From: an uncultured OM182 clade bacterium
GTDB lineage: Bacteria > Pseudomonadota > Gammaproteobacteria > Pseudomonadales > Azotimanducaceae
Reading direction: 5' to 3'
NCBI GenBank assembly: GCA_905182025.1
Contig: CAJJAA010000009.1
Span: 84,307-148,306, forward strand
DNA: 64,000 nucleotides
Part shown: piece after piece, positions 17,964-26,133 of the stretch
How the letters are laid out: each line of letters begins with the position of its first letter
Position numbering within the stretch: position 1 is the stretch's first letter
The notes under the pieces: generated by a model
Seen by the model: only the letters and a program-made list of their open reading frames with translations
Databases searched by the model: none
What the model was told of the DNA's origin: nothing
Made by a program: the position numbers and the translations under genes

Positions 17964-19175
17964 TTAACCGCCGCCACTTGCCAGCCGGGCGATAAGTGTT
18001 TTCAGGTAGGTATTATCATTCGTCAGCTTCATGCCGGTGTTTCGAAGCCAGTTAATTCCAGGGTTCTTGGTCGAATAGAGTCGTTTAAACGCTTCCATCG
18101 CCGTGGTCATCAACAGGTTCGAAGGTTGGCGGGATTTTTCATAACGGCGCAATGCCTCAAAATCACCAATACCCTGCTCGCTAAACCGATATTGCAAAAG
18201 CTCACTCGCCAAAGCTGCAGCATCGGCAAACCCCAAGTTCGCACCCTGCCCGGCAAGCGGGTGAATGGTATGCGCTGCATCACCAATCAACGCTAGATGG
18301 GGTTTGATATACCTCAAGCTATGTTGCTGATTAAGAGGGAAGGTGAATCGTTTGTCGACGCCCAAAATATCGCCTAGGTCTTGCTCACTCGCCAATGCAA
18401 GTTCCCGACAAAAGTCCTCGGCTGACATTGCCATCAAGTCTTCAGGATCCTCAACTGACCAGACGACCGAACAGAGATTGGTTTGGCCGAGAGGTAAAAA
18501 TGCCAACGGTCCCCTTTCGGTGAACCATTGACGAGCGACTTGGCCGTGCTCCGTCTGAGTTTCAATATTGCAAACAACGGCCTGTTGGTGATAACTCCAA
18601 CCTACGGATTTCAAATTTGCCAGTTCGCGTATTTTGGAATGGCCGCCATCAGCACCTACGATCAAAGCACAACGTATTCGACGCCCGTCCTCAAGTGTCA
18701 ATTCGTAACCCGATTCTTCCGCCTGCATGTCATTCAATTTTGAATTCCAGACGATCTCCGTTTGGTCAGCTTCCGCTAACTGAATAAGTAGCGCGCTAAT
18801 AACCCGTTGGTTCTCGACGATGTGGCCTAATTCAGATCTGCCAATAAAATCCGCATCAAACTCTATGACACCAGAGCCTTCGGCATCCTTGACAGACATT
18901 GCTACAAAAGCAGACGATCGACTCACAGATTGCCAAGCACCGACCCGCTTCAAAAACGCTACCGAGTTTTTATTAAGCGCACTGACACGAGGCGCAAAGC
19001 CGGACACAAGATCAAAATCGCGCCTGACCACTTGAACGTCAACTGGCGCTTGTGGCTGACTTTGAGCATCCAAAATCAAAACCCTCAAATCACTTTCCGT
19101 TAGCGCAGCACCCAAGGCGAGGCCAACTAGACCTGCACCGCAGATGACAATATCGACTTCTTTTACTTCCGTCAC
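17964..19175 (-). CDS. FAD-dependent ubiquinone-biosynthesis hydroxylase (UbiH/UbiI/VisC family)
   Basis: A 403-residue flavoprotein monooxygenase that hydroxylates the aromatic ring of a ubiquinone precursor. Motifs are the dinucleotide-binding GAGLVGLALG (12-21), the middle GADGGHSKIRE, and the FAD-ribityl motif GDAAHTIHPLAGQGANLG, diagnostic of this family. E. coli has two such genes, ubiH and ubiI, between pepP and gcvT; here there is only one. Its C-terminal MEAFKRLYSTKNPG and WLRNTGMKL segments look more UbiI/VisC-like to me than UbiH-like, so I leave the symbol open. It starts 101 bases after pepP on the same strand. Confidence 0.9.
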   Translation of the reverse strand: MTEVKEVDIVICGAGLVGLALGAALTESDLRVLILDAQSQPQAPVDVQVVRRDFDLVSGFAPRVSALNKNSVAFLKRVGAWQSVSRSSAFVAMSVKDAEGSGVIEFDADFIGRSELGHIVENQRVISALLIQLAEADQTEIVWNSKLNDMQAEESGYELTLEDGRRIRCALIVGADGGHSKIRELANLKSVGWSYHQQAVVCNIETQTEHGQVARQWFTERGPLAFLPLGQTNLCSVVWSVEDPEDLMAMSAEDFCRELALASEQDLGDILGVDKRFTFPLNQQHSLRYIKPHLALIGDAAHTIHPLAGQGANLGFADAAALASELLQYRFSEQGIGDFEALRRYEKSRQPSNLLMTTAMEAFKRLYSTKNPGINWLRNTGMKLTNDNTYLKTLIARLASGGG

Positions 19176-19276
19176 ATCGGACCCATCTTTGTTATCTCTT
19201 GAAAATCTTACCGCAATGGTAACAACTATCTGGCCACCATTAGCGCACGCAGACTGAGTTTTTCAGCCCATTGTCT

Positions 19277-20617
19277 TTAATCGCTAGAACCTTTTTTTGA
19301 CATGTAAATTTCAACTTCTTCAACAGTTCTCGGAATCATCGAAGTTATCACTTCGTTACCTTTAGGGGTGACCAGAACATTATCCTCAATCCGGATGCCA
19401 ATTCCCCGATATTGCCGAGGCACATCTGATAATCCTTGGTCGATATAAATGCCTGGCTCAACCGTTGTCACCATACCTGGCTCAAAAACGCGCCATTGCT
19501 CCTCGAAACGATATTCACCGACATCGTGTACGTCCAATCCTAGCCAATGGCCTGTTCGATGCATGTAGAATTTTTTGTAGGCTTCGTTATCAACAAGGTC
19601 TTGCACATCACCCTGCAGGAGACCCAGTTCAACCAAACCCTTGGTAATCACATGCACGGCGGCAAGATGAGGCTGATCCCAATGATTACCCGGTTTGATC
19701 GCCTCTATCGCGGCATCTTGAGCCGCCAGAACAATGTTATACAAAGCCTTTTGAGGCTCAGTAAACTTGCCATTAGCTGGAAATGTACGGGTGACATCTG
19801 CTGCATAGCTCTCAAATTCACAGCCTGCATCAACGAGCACCAAGTCGCCATCGGCAATCAGCCCGTCATTGTCTGTGTAGTGCAAGATACAGCCATTATT
19901 TCCTGCACCAACAATTGAAGGGTAAGCTGCATGTCGTGCACCGTTCGATGCGAAACTATGAAGAAGTTCAGCCTCCAGCTGATACTCATACTGACCTGGC
20001 CTAACGAACGACATCAGTCGCATGTGTGCATTAGCTGTTATCTCGCTGGCACGCTTCATGACTTTGATTTCATGTTTACTTTTAAATAGCCTGAGGTCGT
20101 GTAGATATTGATCTATCTGGACAAACTCTCCCGGCGGCCGGCTACCAGAGTGCTGATTGCTTGAAATGTTGCTGGTCCAGGAAATAACACGCCCATCAAA
20201 TTCGCTATGACTGCCCATTGCATAATAGAGCTTTGATTTGCCTTCAATCAGTCCTGGTAGGATGTCGTCAATGTCGGCGATGGGAAACGCGTCATCGATG
20301 CCGTAAAGTTGCATGGCGCGCTCTGGACCCGTGATTTTTCCGTGCCACTGCTCCATATCCGGGTCGCGCTCACGACAAAACAAAATACACTCACCGTGCT
20401 CTCGCCCAGGCACCAGCACGAATACGGAGTCGGCTTCATCAAAACCGGTCAGGTAGTGGAAATCACTATTTTGTCTGAAATGAAAATTAACGTCACTATT
20501 GCGACTTTGCTCGACCGCACTGGGAAGAATAGCGATGCTGTTTTCTTCCATCAACGACATCAACTCGAGCCGCCGCTGCGCGAATTCTCGGTTGGTAATT
20601 TTCAGTGCTGATCCCAC
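19277..20617 (-). CDS. pepP: Xaa-Pro aminopeptidase P
   Basis: Two-metal aminopeptidase that removes an N-terminal residue preceding proline (peptidase family M24B). An N-terminal AMP_N domain (about 1-140) precedes the pita-bread catalytic domain. Metal ligands are visible as LVDAGCEFESYAADVTR (two Asp), HRTGHWLGLDVHD (His), VEPGIY (Glu) and RIEDNVLV (Glu). I prefer a GTG start at 20617, because AGGAG lies 9 bases before it and overlaps the ygfB stop; a TTG at 20653 would extend 12 residues into ygfB. The order ygfB-pepP is the conserved gammaproteobacterial one. Confidence 0.95.
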   Translation of the reverse strand: MGSALKITNREFAQRRLELMSLMEENSIAILPSAVEQSRNSDVNFHFRQNSDFHYLTGFDEADSVFVLVPGREHGECILFCRERDPDMEQWHGKITGPERAMQLYGIDDAFPIADIDDILPGLIEGKSKLYYAMGSHSEFDGRVISWTSNISSNQHSGSRPPGEFVQIDQYLHDLRLFKSKHEIKVMKRASEITANAHMRLMSFVRPGQYEYQLEAELLHSFASNGARHAAYPSIVGAGNNGCILHYTDNDGLIADGDLVLVDAGCEFESYAADVTRTFPANGKFTEPQKALYNIVLAAQDAAIEAIKPGNHWDQPHLAAVHVITKGLVELGLLQGDVQDLVDNEAYKKFYMHRTGHWLGLDVHDVGEYRFEEQWRVFEPGMVTTVEPGIYIDQGLSDVPRQYRGIGIRIEDNVLVTPKGNEVITSMIPRTVEEVEIYMSKKGSSD

Positions 20618-20628
20618 AAAAACTTCTC

Positions 20629-21165
20629 CTAATGAATCGCTTGCTGCGCACAATCAGTGAACACCATCAGCGCCGTCATTCGCACATACTCTTCGATCTC
20701 CAGCAGATCTTTTTCATTTTCCTCGCTGTCCAACATATCCTCATCCAAACCAGCAATACGTGCTATATCAATAAACACTTCAGAGACCTCGGGGTGCAGG
20801 TCGTCCTGTTGAACCCGACCGGACGTACCGAAACCCGCTAAAAAACCTGAGCACCAATCACTAATGGCCTGACGTCTAAAATTAATGTCTGCACCATCAG
20901 CTGGTAGAAGCATGCGATAGGCCAAATCACTATCCCGCAGCTGTGCCAAAATTTTGTCTGAGAGTGATTTCGCCATAGCCTCAACCGCATGGATTGTCGA
21001 TGCGTCATCAAGCCAATGTGTCAACGCTGAACTCGCCTCGGTTTTCGACCAACTGGAGCCAGAACAAAGCCAACCCGTCAACAAACCGTGCAGTTCACTC
21101 GGTTCTAACGCCGATCCCTGCATCGCTTGCTGCAATTCATCGTATCCTATTTCGTCGCCACTCAC
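20629..21165 (-). CDS. ygfB: UPF0149 family protein YgfB
   Basis: A 178-residue protein of the YgfB/YecA-like UPF0149 family. The N-terminal segment SELHGLLTGWLCSG and the mid-segment DWCSGFLAGFG are the family signatures. In Pseudomonas YgfB has been connected to beta-lactam resistance through ampDh3 control; in E. coli the role is unclear. I place the start at GTG 21165, because a perfect AGGAGG lies 9 bases upstream; the open frame extends further to 21237 without a comparable site. It is the first gene of the ygfB-pepP run and diverges from the zapA locus. Confidence 0.9.
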   Translation of the reverse strand: MSGDEIGYDELQQAMQGSALEPSELHGLLTGWLCSGSSWSKTEASSALTHWLDDASTIHAVEAMAKSLSDKILAQLRDSDLAYRMLLPADGADINFRRQAISDWCSGFLAGFGTSGRVQQDDLHPEVSEVFIDIARIAGLDEDMLDSEENEKDLLEIEEYVRMTALMVFTDCAQQAIH

Positions 21166-21345
21166 CGTTAGCACCCTCCTGTTAACTTGCTTTGTATCTA
21201 CGCATTTATTTACCCGATAACGCACATTTTTACGCAAATTAAAGGCGGCATCGGCAATTAGTTGATAATACGCTATCGCAAGACGTTTGACCTTTGTAGA
21301 AGGGTAGTTTTATAGTACTAATCCGTCTGATCTCGGTAACTAACA

Positions 21346-21543
21346 TTGGAAATACAAGACCTCGAAACCAAAATAGATGAACTAATCAATCTTTGTGACG
21401 ATCTTGAGAAAAAGCAGGCTATCATGGAGTCTGATCATGAAAACTTGGTCGAAGAACGGACCCGATTGCTCGAAAAGAATGAACTCGCCAAGAGTAAAGT
21501 TGAAGCTATGATTTTGCGCTTGAAAGCTCTCGAAAGTGAATAA
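21346..21543 (+). CDS. small coiled-coil protein of the TIGR02449 type, upstream of zapA
   Basis: 65 residues, almost entirely predicted coiled coil with heptads of Leu/Ile (LETKIDELINLCDDLEKKQ and onward) and no membrane segment. Proteins of this size and composition are commonly found just upstream of zapA in gammaproteobacteria (TIGR02449) and resemble the cell-division factor ZapB in character. The start is TTG at 21346; no in-frame ATG precedes the conserved part. It ends 18 bases before zapA, so co-transcription is likely. A role in Z-ring organisation is inference from neighbour and form. Confidence 0.8.
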   Translation: MEIQDLETKIDELINLCDDLEKKQAIMESDHENLVEERTRLLEKNELAKSKVEAMILRLKALESE

Positions 21544-21561
21544 TATAGGAAGACCATAACC

Positions 21562-21882
21562 ATGCCTGATGCTATGCATGAAATAGAAACTGTCTCAGTC
21601 TCGATCCTTGAGAAGGAGTATCAGGTAAGCTGCAAGCCCGAGGAGGTAAAAGCGCTTAAGGAGTCTGCCTCCTACGTAGATGAAAAAATGCGAGAGATTA
21701 AGTCCAATGGCGCCATTCTTGGATTAGATCGAATCGCCGTGATGGCCGCTTTGAATATTGCCAATGACTATATCGGTCAAACGACCAAAACGAATGATGT
21801 CATCAAGCACCAAGCTAACAAGATTCAAACCCTGTCCACAAAACTCGATCAGGTCCTGAATCGACTCAAGTCACGTGCCTAG
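21562..21882 (+). CDS. zapA: cell division protein ZapA
   Basis: A 106-residue ZapA-type protein that bundles FtsZ protofilaments at mid-cell. The N-terminal globular domain carries VSVSILEKEYQVSC, then LKESASYVDEKMREIK and DRIAVMAALNIANDYI, the segments conserved in ZapA. The C-terminal 40 residues form a coiled coil used for tetramerisation. The ATG at 21562 has AGGAAG about 11 bases upstream. A downstream in-frame ATG (codon 5) is an alternative start. 6S RNA and fau follow, as in E. coli. Confidence 0.94.
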   Translation: MPDAMHEIETVSVSILEKEYQVSCKPEEVKALKESASYVDEKMREIKSNGAILGLDRIAVMAALNIANDYIGQTTKTNDVIKHQANKIQTLSTKLDQVLNRLKSRA

Positions 21883-21972
21883 CACATTTATATCTCAGGT
21901 TTTAACGATTGTTTCGTGCTAACAACCTGAAGATATATTCCCAACGATTCATACAAAACAATTTGTTTACGA

Positions 21973-21978
21973 TATAAT
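21973..21978 (+). promoter_or_regulatory. probable -10 element of the 6S RNA gene
   Basis: TATAAT at 21973-21978 lies 7 bases before the inferred RNA 5' end, which comes from pairing of the closing stem. No strong -35 is visible 16-18 bases upstream. Confidence 0.5.
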
Positions 21979-21985
21979 CCTTTTG

Positions 21986-22159
21986 TTCCCTAGGTTGTTT
22001 GCCAGTCGATATGTCCTCGACCCTTTAAGCGATAACCAGGAGGTTCTTTAACTTGATTGATGTGCATGTCCGGACTCCGGGAAGCCTAATGTCAATTAGG
22101 GGCCCCCGCCTTGAACCGCAGGGTTCAAGGGCCTATTAGCACAGCGGCAATTTGGGGAA
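21986..22159 (+). ncRNA. ssrS: 6S RNA
   Basis: 6S RNA mimics an open promoter and binds sigma-70 RNA polymerase in stationary phase. The region between zapA and fau matches E. coli ssrS in place and sequence. CCTTGAACCGCAGGGTTCAAGGG (22109-22131) corresponds to the terminal hairpin of the E. coli RNA. TGCATGTCCGGACTCCGGGA followed by AGCCTAATG (22061-22089) corresponds to its apical-stem strand. Ends are inferred from pairing of TTCCC (21986-21990) with GGGGAA (22154-22159), giving about 174 nt against 184 in E. coli. Exact ends need RNA data. Confidence 0.9.
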
Positions 22160-22211
22160 TTTATATTGAGAGGCCAAAAGTTTAACGATGCCTCGCAACA
22201 CATTTTAGACA

Positions 22212-22853
22212 GTGGATTTATCAGCATTGATCACTTCAGTCCACACTAAACCTGAAATAGGTCACACTCGCCAAAAACAATATCGGCGATTGCGTCAGCG
22301 CATCAGAACAGAGCGACAATCTCTTTCTGTCGACGATATTCGGCAATCTTCCCGCCAAATTTGTCAGTCATTGGCGCAACTCGCTCAAGTCAAACGCGCT
22401 AATAGAATTGCCTATTTCCATCCCAACGACGGCGAGATCGACCTTCGCCTACTGCCGACAGTAATCAACGCAGACTATTTTTTACCGCTCATAAGTGATG
22501 CGATAAGACCCTGGGAGCCAACGCGGTTATTCTTTCAGCCAGAGACACTCGACTTACACCCAAATCGATACGGCATTGCCGAGCCCCGATTTAATAATCG
22601 ACAGGTTATCAACCCGAGTTTATTGGATGTTGTGTTGTTTCCGCTGGTCGGCTTCGATAGAAAGGGCAATCGTTTGGGCATGGGCAAGGGTTACTATGAT
22701 CGAACATTCTCGCAGGTAAGGCGTGGCTGGAGATCACCTTATTTCATTGGTATCGCTTACGGCTTTCAGGAGTGTGAGGACTTAGTACCCGCACAATGGG
22801 ATATTCCATTGCAAGCGATCGTCACCGACAAGGAGATTATCAATTGCGGTTGA
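22212..22853 (+). CDS. fau: 5-formyltetrahydrofolate cyclo-ligase
   Basis: ATP-dependent conversion of 5-formyltetrahydrofolate to 5,10-methenyltetrahydrofolate (YgfA family). The 213-residue protein shows the substrate/ATP signature FDRKGNRLGMGKGYYDR, with RLGMGKGYYDR the family hallmark. It also has the N-terminal basic LRQRIRTERQSLS segment and YFHPNDGEIDL. The start is GTG at 22212, giving about 25 more residues than E. coli; a later start is possible because no clear ribosome binding site is seen. It is directly downstream of 6S RNA, the conserved arrangement, and may be processed from the same transcript. Confidence 0.93.
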   Translation: MDLSALITSVHTKPEIGHTRQKQYRRLRQRIRTERQSLSVDDIRQSSRQICQSLAQLAQVKRANRIAYFHPNDGEIDLRLLPTVINADYFLPLISDAIRPWEPTRLFFQPETLDLHPNRYGIAEPRFNNRQVINPSLLDVVLFPLVGFDRKGNRLGMGKGYYDRTFSQVRRGWRSPYFIGIAYGFQECEDLVPAQWDIPLQAIVTDKEIINCG

Positions 22854-22896
22854 TACCATTCCCATAGGCTGTGAGAAGATTACTCAATCGTGCTGA

Positions 22897-22992
22897 CTAG
22901 AGTCCGCCAAGCGCTTGACCGACGGCATTGACTGTTACACCCATGCCGAAGATGACAATGATGAGTACAATCAAATCTGGTTTTTTCTTCAT
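22897..22992 (-). CDS. 31-residue single-span membrane peptide
   Basis: A short gene with the start MKKKPDLIVLIIVIFGMG, ending GGL before TAG. It is preceded by GGGGGAGG, 5 bases before the ATG, one of the best ribosome binding sites in the window. The layout is three lysines and then a hydrophobic segment (about residues 7-23), so a single inner-membrane span with the N terminus inside is likely. It has no partner on its strand: fau converges 43 bases away and def starts 258 bases on the other side. I do not recognise the family. The strong ribosome binding site and clean topology make a real gene more likely than chance. Confidence 0.6.
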   Translation of the reverse strand: MKKKPDLIVLIIVIFGMGVTVNAVGQALGGL

Positions 22993-23250
22993 TTCGCCTC
23001 CCCCTATCGCGAGTACATGAGCAAGTACATGTGATGGCTACGTTTCATCATCACCAACATATAACCCGCTGAAATATTAGTCAAAATACGATAGCCAAAC
23101 GGTCCTTATTGGGGCACAAAGGGCAATAAATCGCACACCGATTCGATTTATTCATCAAACGCGGCTGAAAGACCTACCGATTCTCGATTGAACACTGATT
23201 TCCAAGTGGTTAAGGTTATCGACATAATTCGACAAATTACGCAGATTATT

Positions 23251-23802
23251 ATGGCCGTCAGAGAAATAGTAAGAATGGGGCACCCCACGCTTCGAAAGGT
23301 TGCTGAACCCTACCCAATTCAACAAATTGGATCTGATTCATTTTTAGAGCTTGTCGAAGATATGCGAGAAACCCTGCACTGTGCCGGTGGAATCGGCCTA
23401 GCGGCACCTCAAATCGACGTTCCGTTCCAAATCGCTGTCGTCGAGATTACCGACCCAATTACCCGATATGGTGAAATCCAAACCTTGCCGTTCGAAGTCT
23501 ATATCAACCCAACCATTACCGTTGAGAACGCTGCGTCTGCTGGCTATTGGGAAGGTTGCCTGTCTGTACCGGGCATGATGGGTTTCGTCGAGCGACCTCA
23601 GCATATTCGCGTTGACTATCTGGATTCATCTGCCGAAAAGAAAAGCATGCAGCTGAAAGGATTTCTCGCAACCGTGTTTCAACACGAATTCGACCATCTC
23701 CTGGGCAAGTTATACGTCGATCGCATCAGCGACATGTCTCTATTCTCATTCGATTTGGAATACCAGCTATACCATCTCAACAGCGCCTCTAGTCAGAGCT
23801 AA
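23251..23802 (+). CDS. def: peptide deformylase
   Basis: Removes the N-terminal formyl group from nascent proteins; a metal-dependent enzyme at the ribosome exit. All three motifs are present: GIGLAAPQ, EGCLSVPG (metal Cys) and QHEFDHLLGKLYVDRI (two metal His and catalytic Glu). I place the start at ATG 23251, giving MAVREIVRMGHPTLRK, the standard N terminus (183 residues). The frame stays open upstream to 23188, but that part is unlike the family. It is not next to fmt, unlike the main def of many bacteria, so this may be a second copy. Its last 14 bases overlap the convergent ilvA end. Confidence 0.93.
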   Translation: MAVREIVRMGHPTLRKVAEPYPIQQIGSDSFLELVEDMRETLHCAGGIGLAAPQIDVPFQIAVVEITDPITRYGEIQTLPFEVYINPTITVENAASAGYWEGCLSVPGMMGFVERPQHIRVDYLDSSAEKKSMQLKGFLATVFQHEFDHLLGKLYVDRISDMSLFSFDLEYQLYHLNSASSQS

Positions 23803-25321
23803 GATCGGTTAGAAACATCTTGTATGCGGTGTTATCCGTTTCTTCCCAAAAACGATACCCCATTTGCTGGAGATCTTTCTTGAATTGGGACATCGCGTCT
23901 GCGGGTATTTCAATGCCTGCCAATACACGGCCATATGCGGCGCCGTGATTGCGGTAATGGAACATGGTTATGTTGAACCCATTTCCCATCAAGTTCAGAA
24001 AATCGAGTAGCGCACCAGGCCGCTCTGGAAACTCAAATCGAAATATCTTTTCATTCGGCAAGCTAGCGGTTGTACCGCCAACCATATGCCTAACATGCAA
24101 TATGGCAACCTCATTTTCCGACAGGTCAACCACTTGGTATTCCTTTTTCAGCTTATTTAAGATCTGCTGTTTATCTTCAGAATTCATCCTTGTTTGAATC
24201 CCCACAAGCACTTTGGCGCCCGACTGATCGGCAAACCGATAGTTAAACTCGGTCACATTTCGCTTACCAATCAAATTGCAGAAGCGCCGAAAGCTGCCCG
24301 GCTTCTCAGGTATGGTCACACCGAGCAACGCCTCGCGTCGCTCACCAATATCCGTTCTCTCGGAGATATGCCGAAGCCGATCAAAGTTCATATTCGCACC
24401 ACTGACGACTGCAACATACGTTTCCCCAACTGCAGCATGTTGCTCGATGTACTTCTTCATACCCGCAACACTTAACGCACCCGAGGGCTCTGATATGCTT
24501 CGCGTGTCTTCAAAAATGTCCTTTATACCTGCACAAATTTCGTCAACGGTGACTTTGACGACCTCATCAACGCAGGTCTGCGCTAATCTGAAAGTCTCTT
24601 TACCCACCTGGCTCACAGATGTACCGTCAGCGAATTGATCGAGATCTTTCGGGTTTAAACGCACGCGTTTACCCGCTTGCAGAGCCGCATGAAGGCAGGC
24701 AGAACCTTCTGCTTCAACGCCTATGACCTTGACCTCCGGTCTTAGATATTTGATATAGGTGCCCATGCCACTAATCAAGCCGCCGCCACCCACAGGAACA
24801 AAAACCGCATCCAACCGCCCCGTGTGCTGGCGCAACATTTCCATGGCGATAGTACCCTGTCCAGCAATCACTTCTGGATCATCAAAGGGGTGTATATAGG
24901 TTAGCCCAAGCTCTTTCTCTAGACCCTTGGCAAATTCGCTCGCTTCATCATAGTTGTTACCCTGCAAGACTACTTTTGCGCCTAATTTGCGCACTGCGCT
25001 AACCTTGATCTCCGGCGTGTTGGTTCCCATAACAATCGTCGCTGCAATCTTTAACTTCGATGCAGCCAAGGCCACGCCCTGGGCATGATTACCTGCCGAA
25101 GCCGTCACCACACCCACTTTCTGTTGCGCCGAGGACAGGCTGTTTATTTTGTTATATGCGCCACGAAGCTTAAAACTGAAGACGGACTGCAGATCTTCTC
25201 GCTTTAAAAATACCTTATTAGAAAACCTGTCAGAGAGGTTACCCGCTAATTCCAAGGGAGATTCAATCGCGACATCGTAGACGTTTGCTTCAAGGATTTT
25301 CTTAATGTAGTTGGTCGTCAT
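23789..25321 (-). CDS. ilvA: threonine ammonia-lyase, biosynthetic
   Basis: PLP enzyme that deaminates threonine to 2-oxobutanoate, the committed step to isoleucine. The catalytic domain (about 1-320) holds the PLP lysine, Lys51 in SFKLRGAYNKI, and the glycine loop VPVGGGGLISG. Two ACT-like regulatory domains follow (about 330-510), each with a RPGAL- or KPGSF-type turn, as in isoleucine-inhibited enzymes. I place the start at ATG 25321, giving 510 residues; a TTG at 25348 would add nine. It is convergent with def (14-base overlap) and divergent from rpiA. The ilvA-rpiA pairing is known in Pseudomonas. Confidence 0.96.
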   Translation of the reverse strand: MTTNYIKKILEANVYDVAIESPLELAGNLSDRFSNKVFLKREDLQSVFSFKLRGAYNKINSLSSAQQKVGVVTASAGNHAQGVALAASKLKIAATIVMGTNTPEIKVSAVRKLGAKVVLQGNNYDEASEFAKGLEKELGLTYIHPFDDPEVIAGQGTIAMEMLRQHTGRLDAVFVPVGGGGLISGMGTYIKYLRPEVKVIGVEAEGSACLHAALQAGKRVRLNPKDLDQFADGTSVSQVGKETFRLAQTCVDEVVKVTVDEICAGIKDIFEDTRSISEPSGALSVAGMKKYIEQHAAVGETYVAVVSGANMNFDRLRHISERTDIGERREALLGVTIPEKPGSFRRFCNLIGKRNVTEFNYRFADQSGAKVLVGIQTRMNSEDKQQILNKLKKEYQVVDLSENEVAILHVRHMVGGTTASLPNEKIFRFEFPERPGALLDFLNLMGNGFNITMFHYRNHGAAYGRVLAGIEIPADAMSQFKKDLQQMGYRFWEETDNTAYKMFLTDLSSD

Positions 25322-25425
25322 GATTGAGCTGATCCCAGCCGAACGCAATAAATAGGATTGAGGGTTAGTGTCCGGTCACCGGTAAGTATAAACTTGTCTT
25401 TTCTAGTTAACATCCGGTTAGTTAA

Positions 25426-26118
25426 ATGGGCCAGACCAAATCGATTGATCAACAGGATCAACTCAAACAGGCAGCAGCGCAAGCCGCAGTCAACTACATC
25501 GAGCCTCATTTAAAAAGTGATTCCGTCGTCGGCGTTGGCACCGGTTCGACGGCCAATTATTTCATTGATGCTTTGGCTAAACATAGACACAAATTTGACG
25601 CCGCCGTCGCGAGTTCACGCGCAACACAAGAAAGACTGGAGTCGCACGGGATTCGTGTTTTTGATCTGAATGCTGTTAAGGAACTGAATTTTTATATCGA
25701 TGGTGCCGATGAGGCCAACCCAAACCTCGAACTGATCAAGGGAGGTGGCGGTGCACTTACCCGTGAAAAAATCGTTGCTGCCGTTGCGCAGCAATTCATT
25801 TGCATCGTCGATGGCTCAAAAATGGTGTCAGAACTCGGCGCGTTTCCACTGCCGGTAGAAGTCATCCCAATGGCAAGATCATTCGTCGCTAGAAAACTGG
25901 TCGGGCTAGGTGGACGACCTACCTATCGAGAAGATTTTGTGACGGATAACGGCAATCTAATTCTTGATGTTCATGGGCTTTCAATTAAAAATCCAGTCGA
26001 GCTTGAAAACCAAATCAATAATATTACGGGTGTTGTTACCAATGGATTGTTTGCGCAGCGATCAGCCAATGTAATTTTGTTAGCAACCGCCGACGGTGTC
26101 GAAGAAGTCCATAAATAG
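25426..26118 (+). CDS. rpiA: ribose-5-phosphate isomerase A
   Basis: Interconverts ribose 5-phosphate and ribulose 5-phosphate in the pentose phosphate pathway. The 230-residue protein has the phosphate loop [15 protein letters not shown], the catalytic DGADEAN segment and [14 protein letters not shown]. The ATG at 25426 leads into an N terminus slightly longer than E. coli RpiA (219). It lies 104 bases from ilvA, divergently. It ends 15 bases before the convergent FAD-oxidase stop. Confidence 0.96.
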   Translation: MGQTKSIDQQDQLKQAAAQAAVNYIEPHLKSDSVVGVGTGSTANYFIDALAKHRHKFDAAVASSRATQERLESHGIRVFDLNAVKELNFYIDGADEANPNLELIKGGGGALTREKIVAAVAQQFICIVDGSKMVSELGAFPLPVEVIPMARSFVARKLVGLGGRPTYREDFVTDNGNLILDVHGLSIKNPVELENQINNITGVVTNGLFAQRSANVILLATADGVEEVHK

Positions 26119-26133
26119 ATTCGGCCAAAATGG

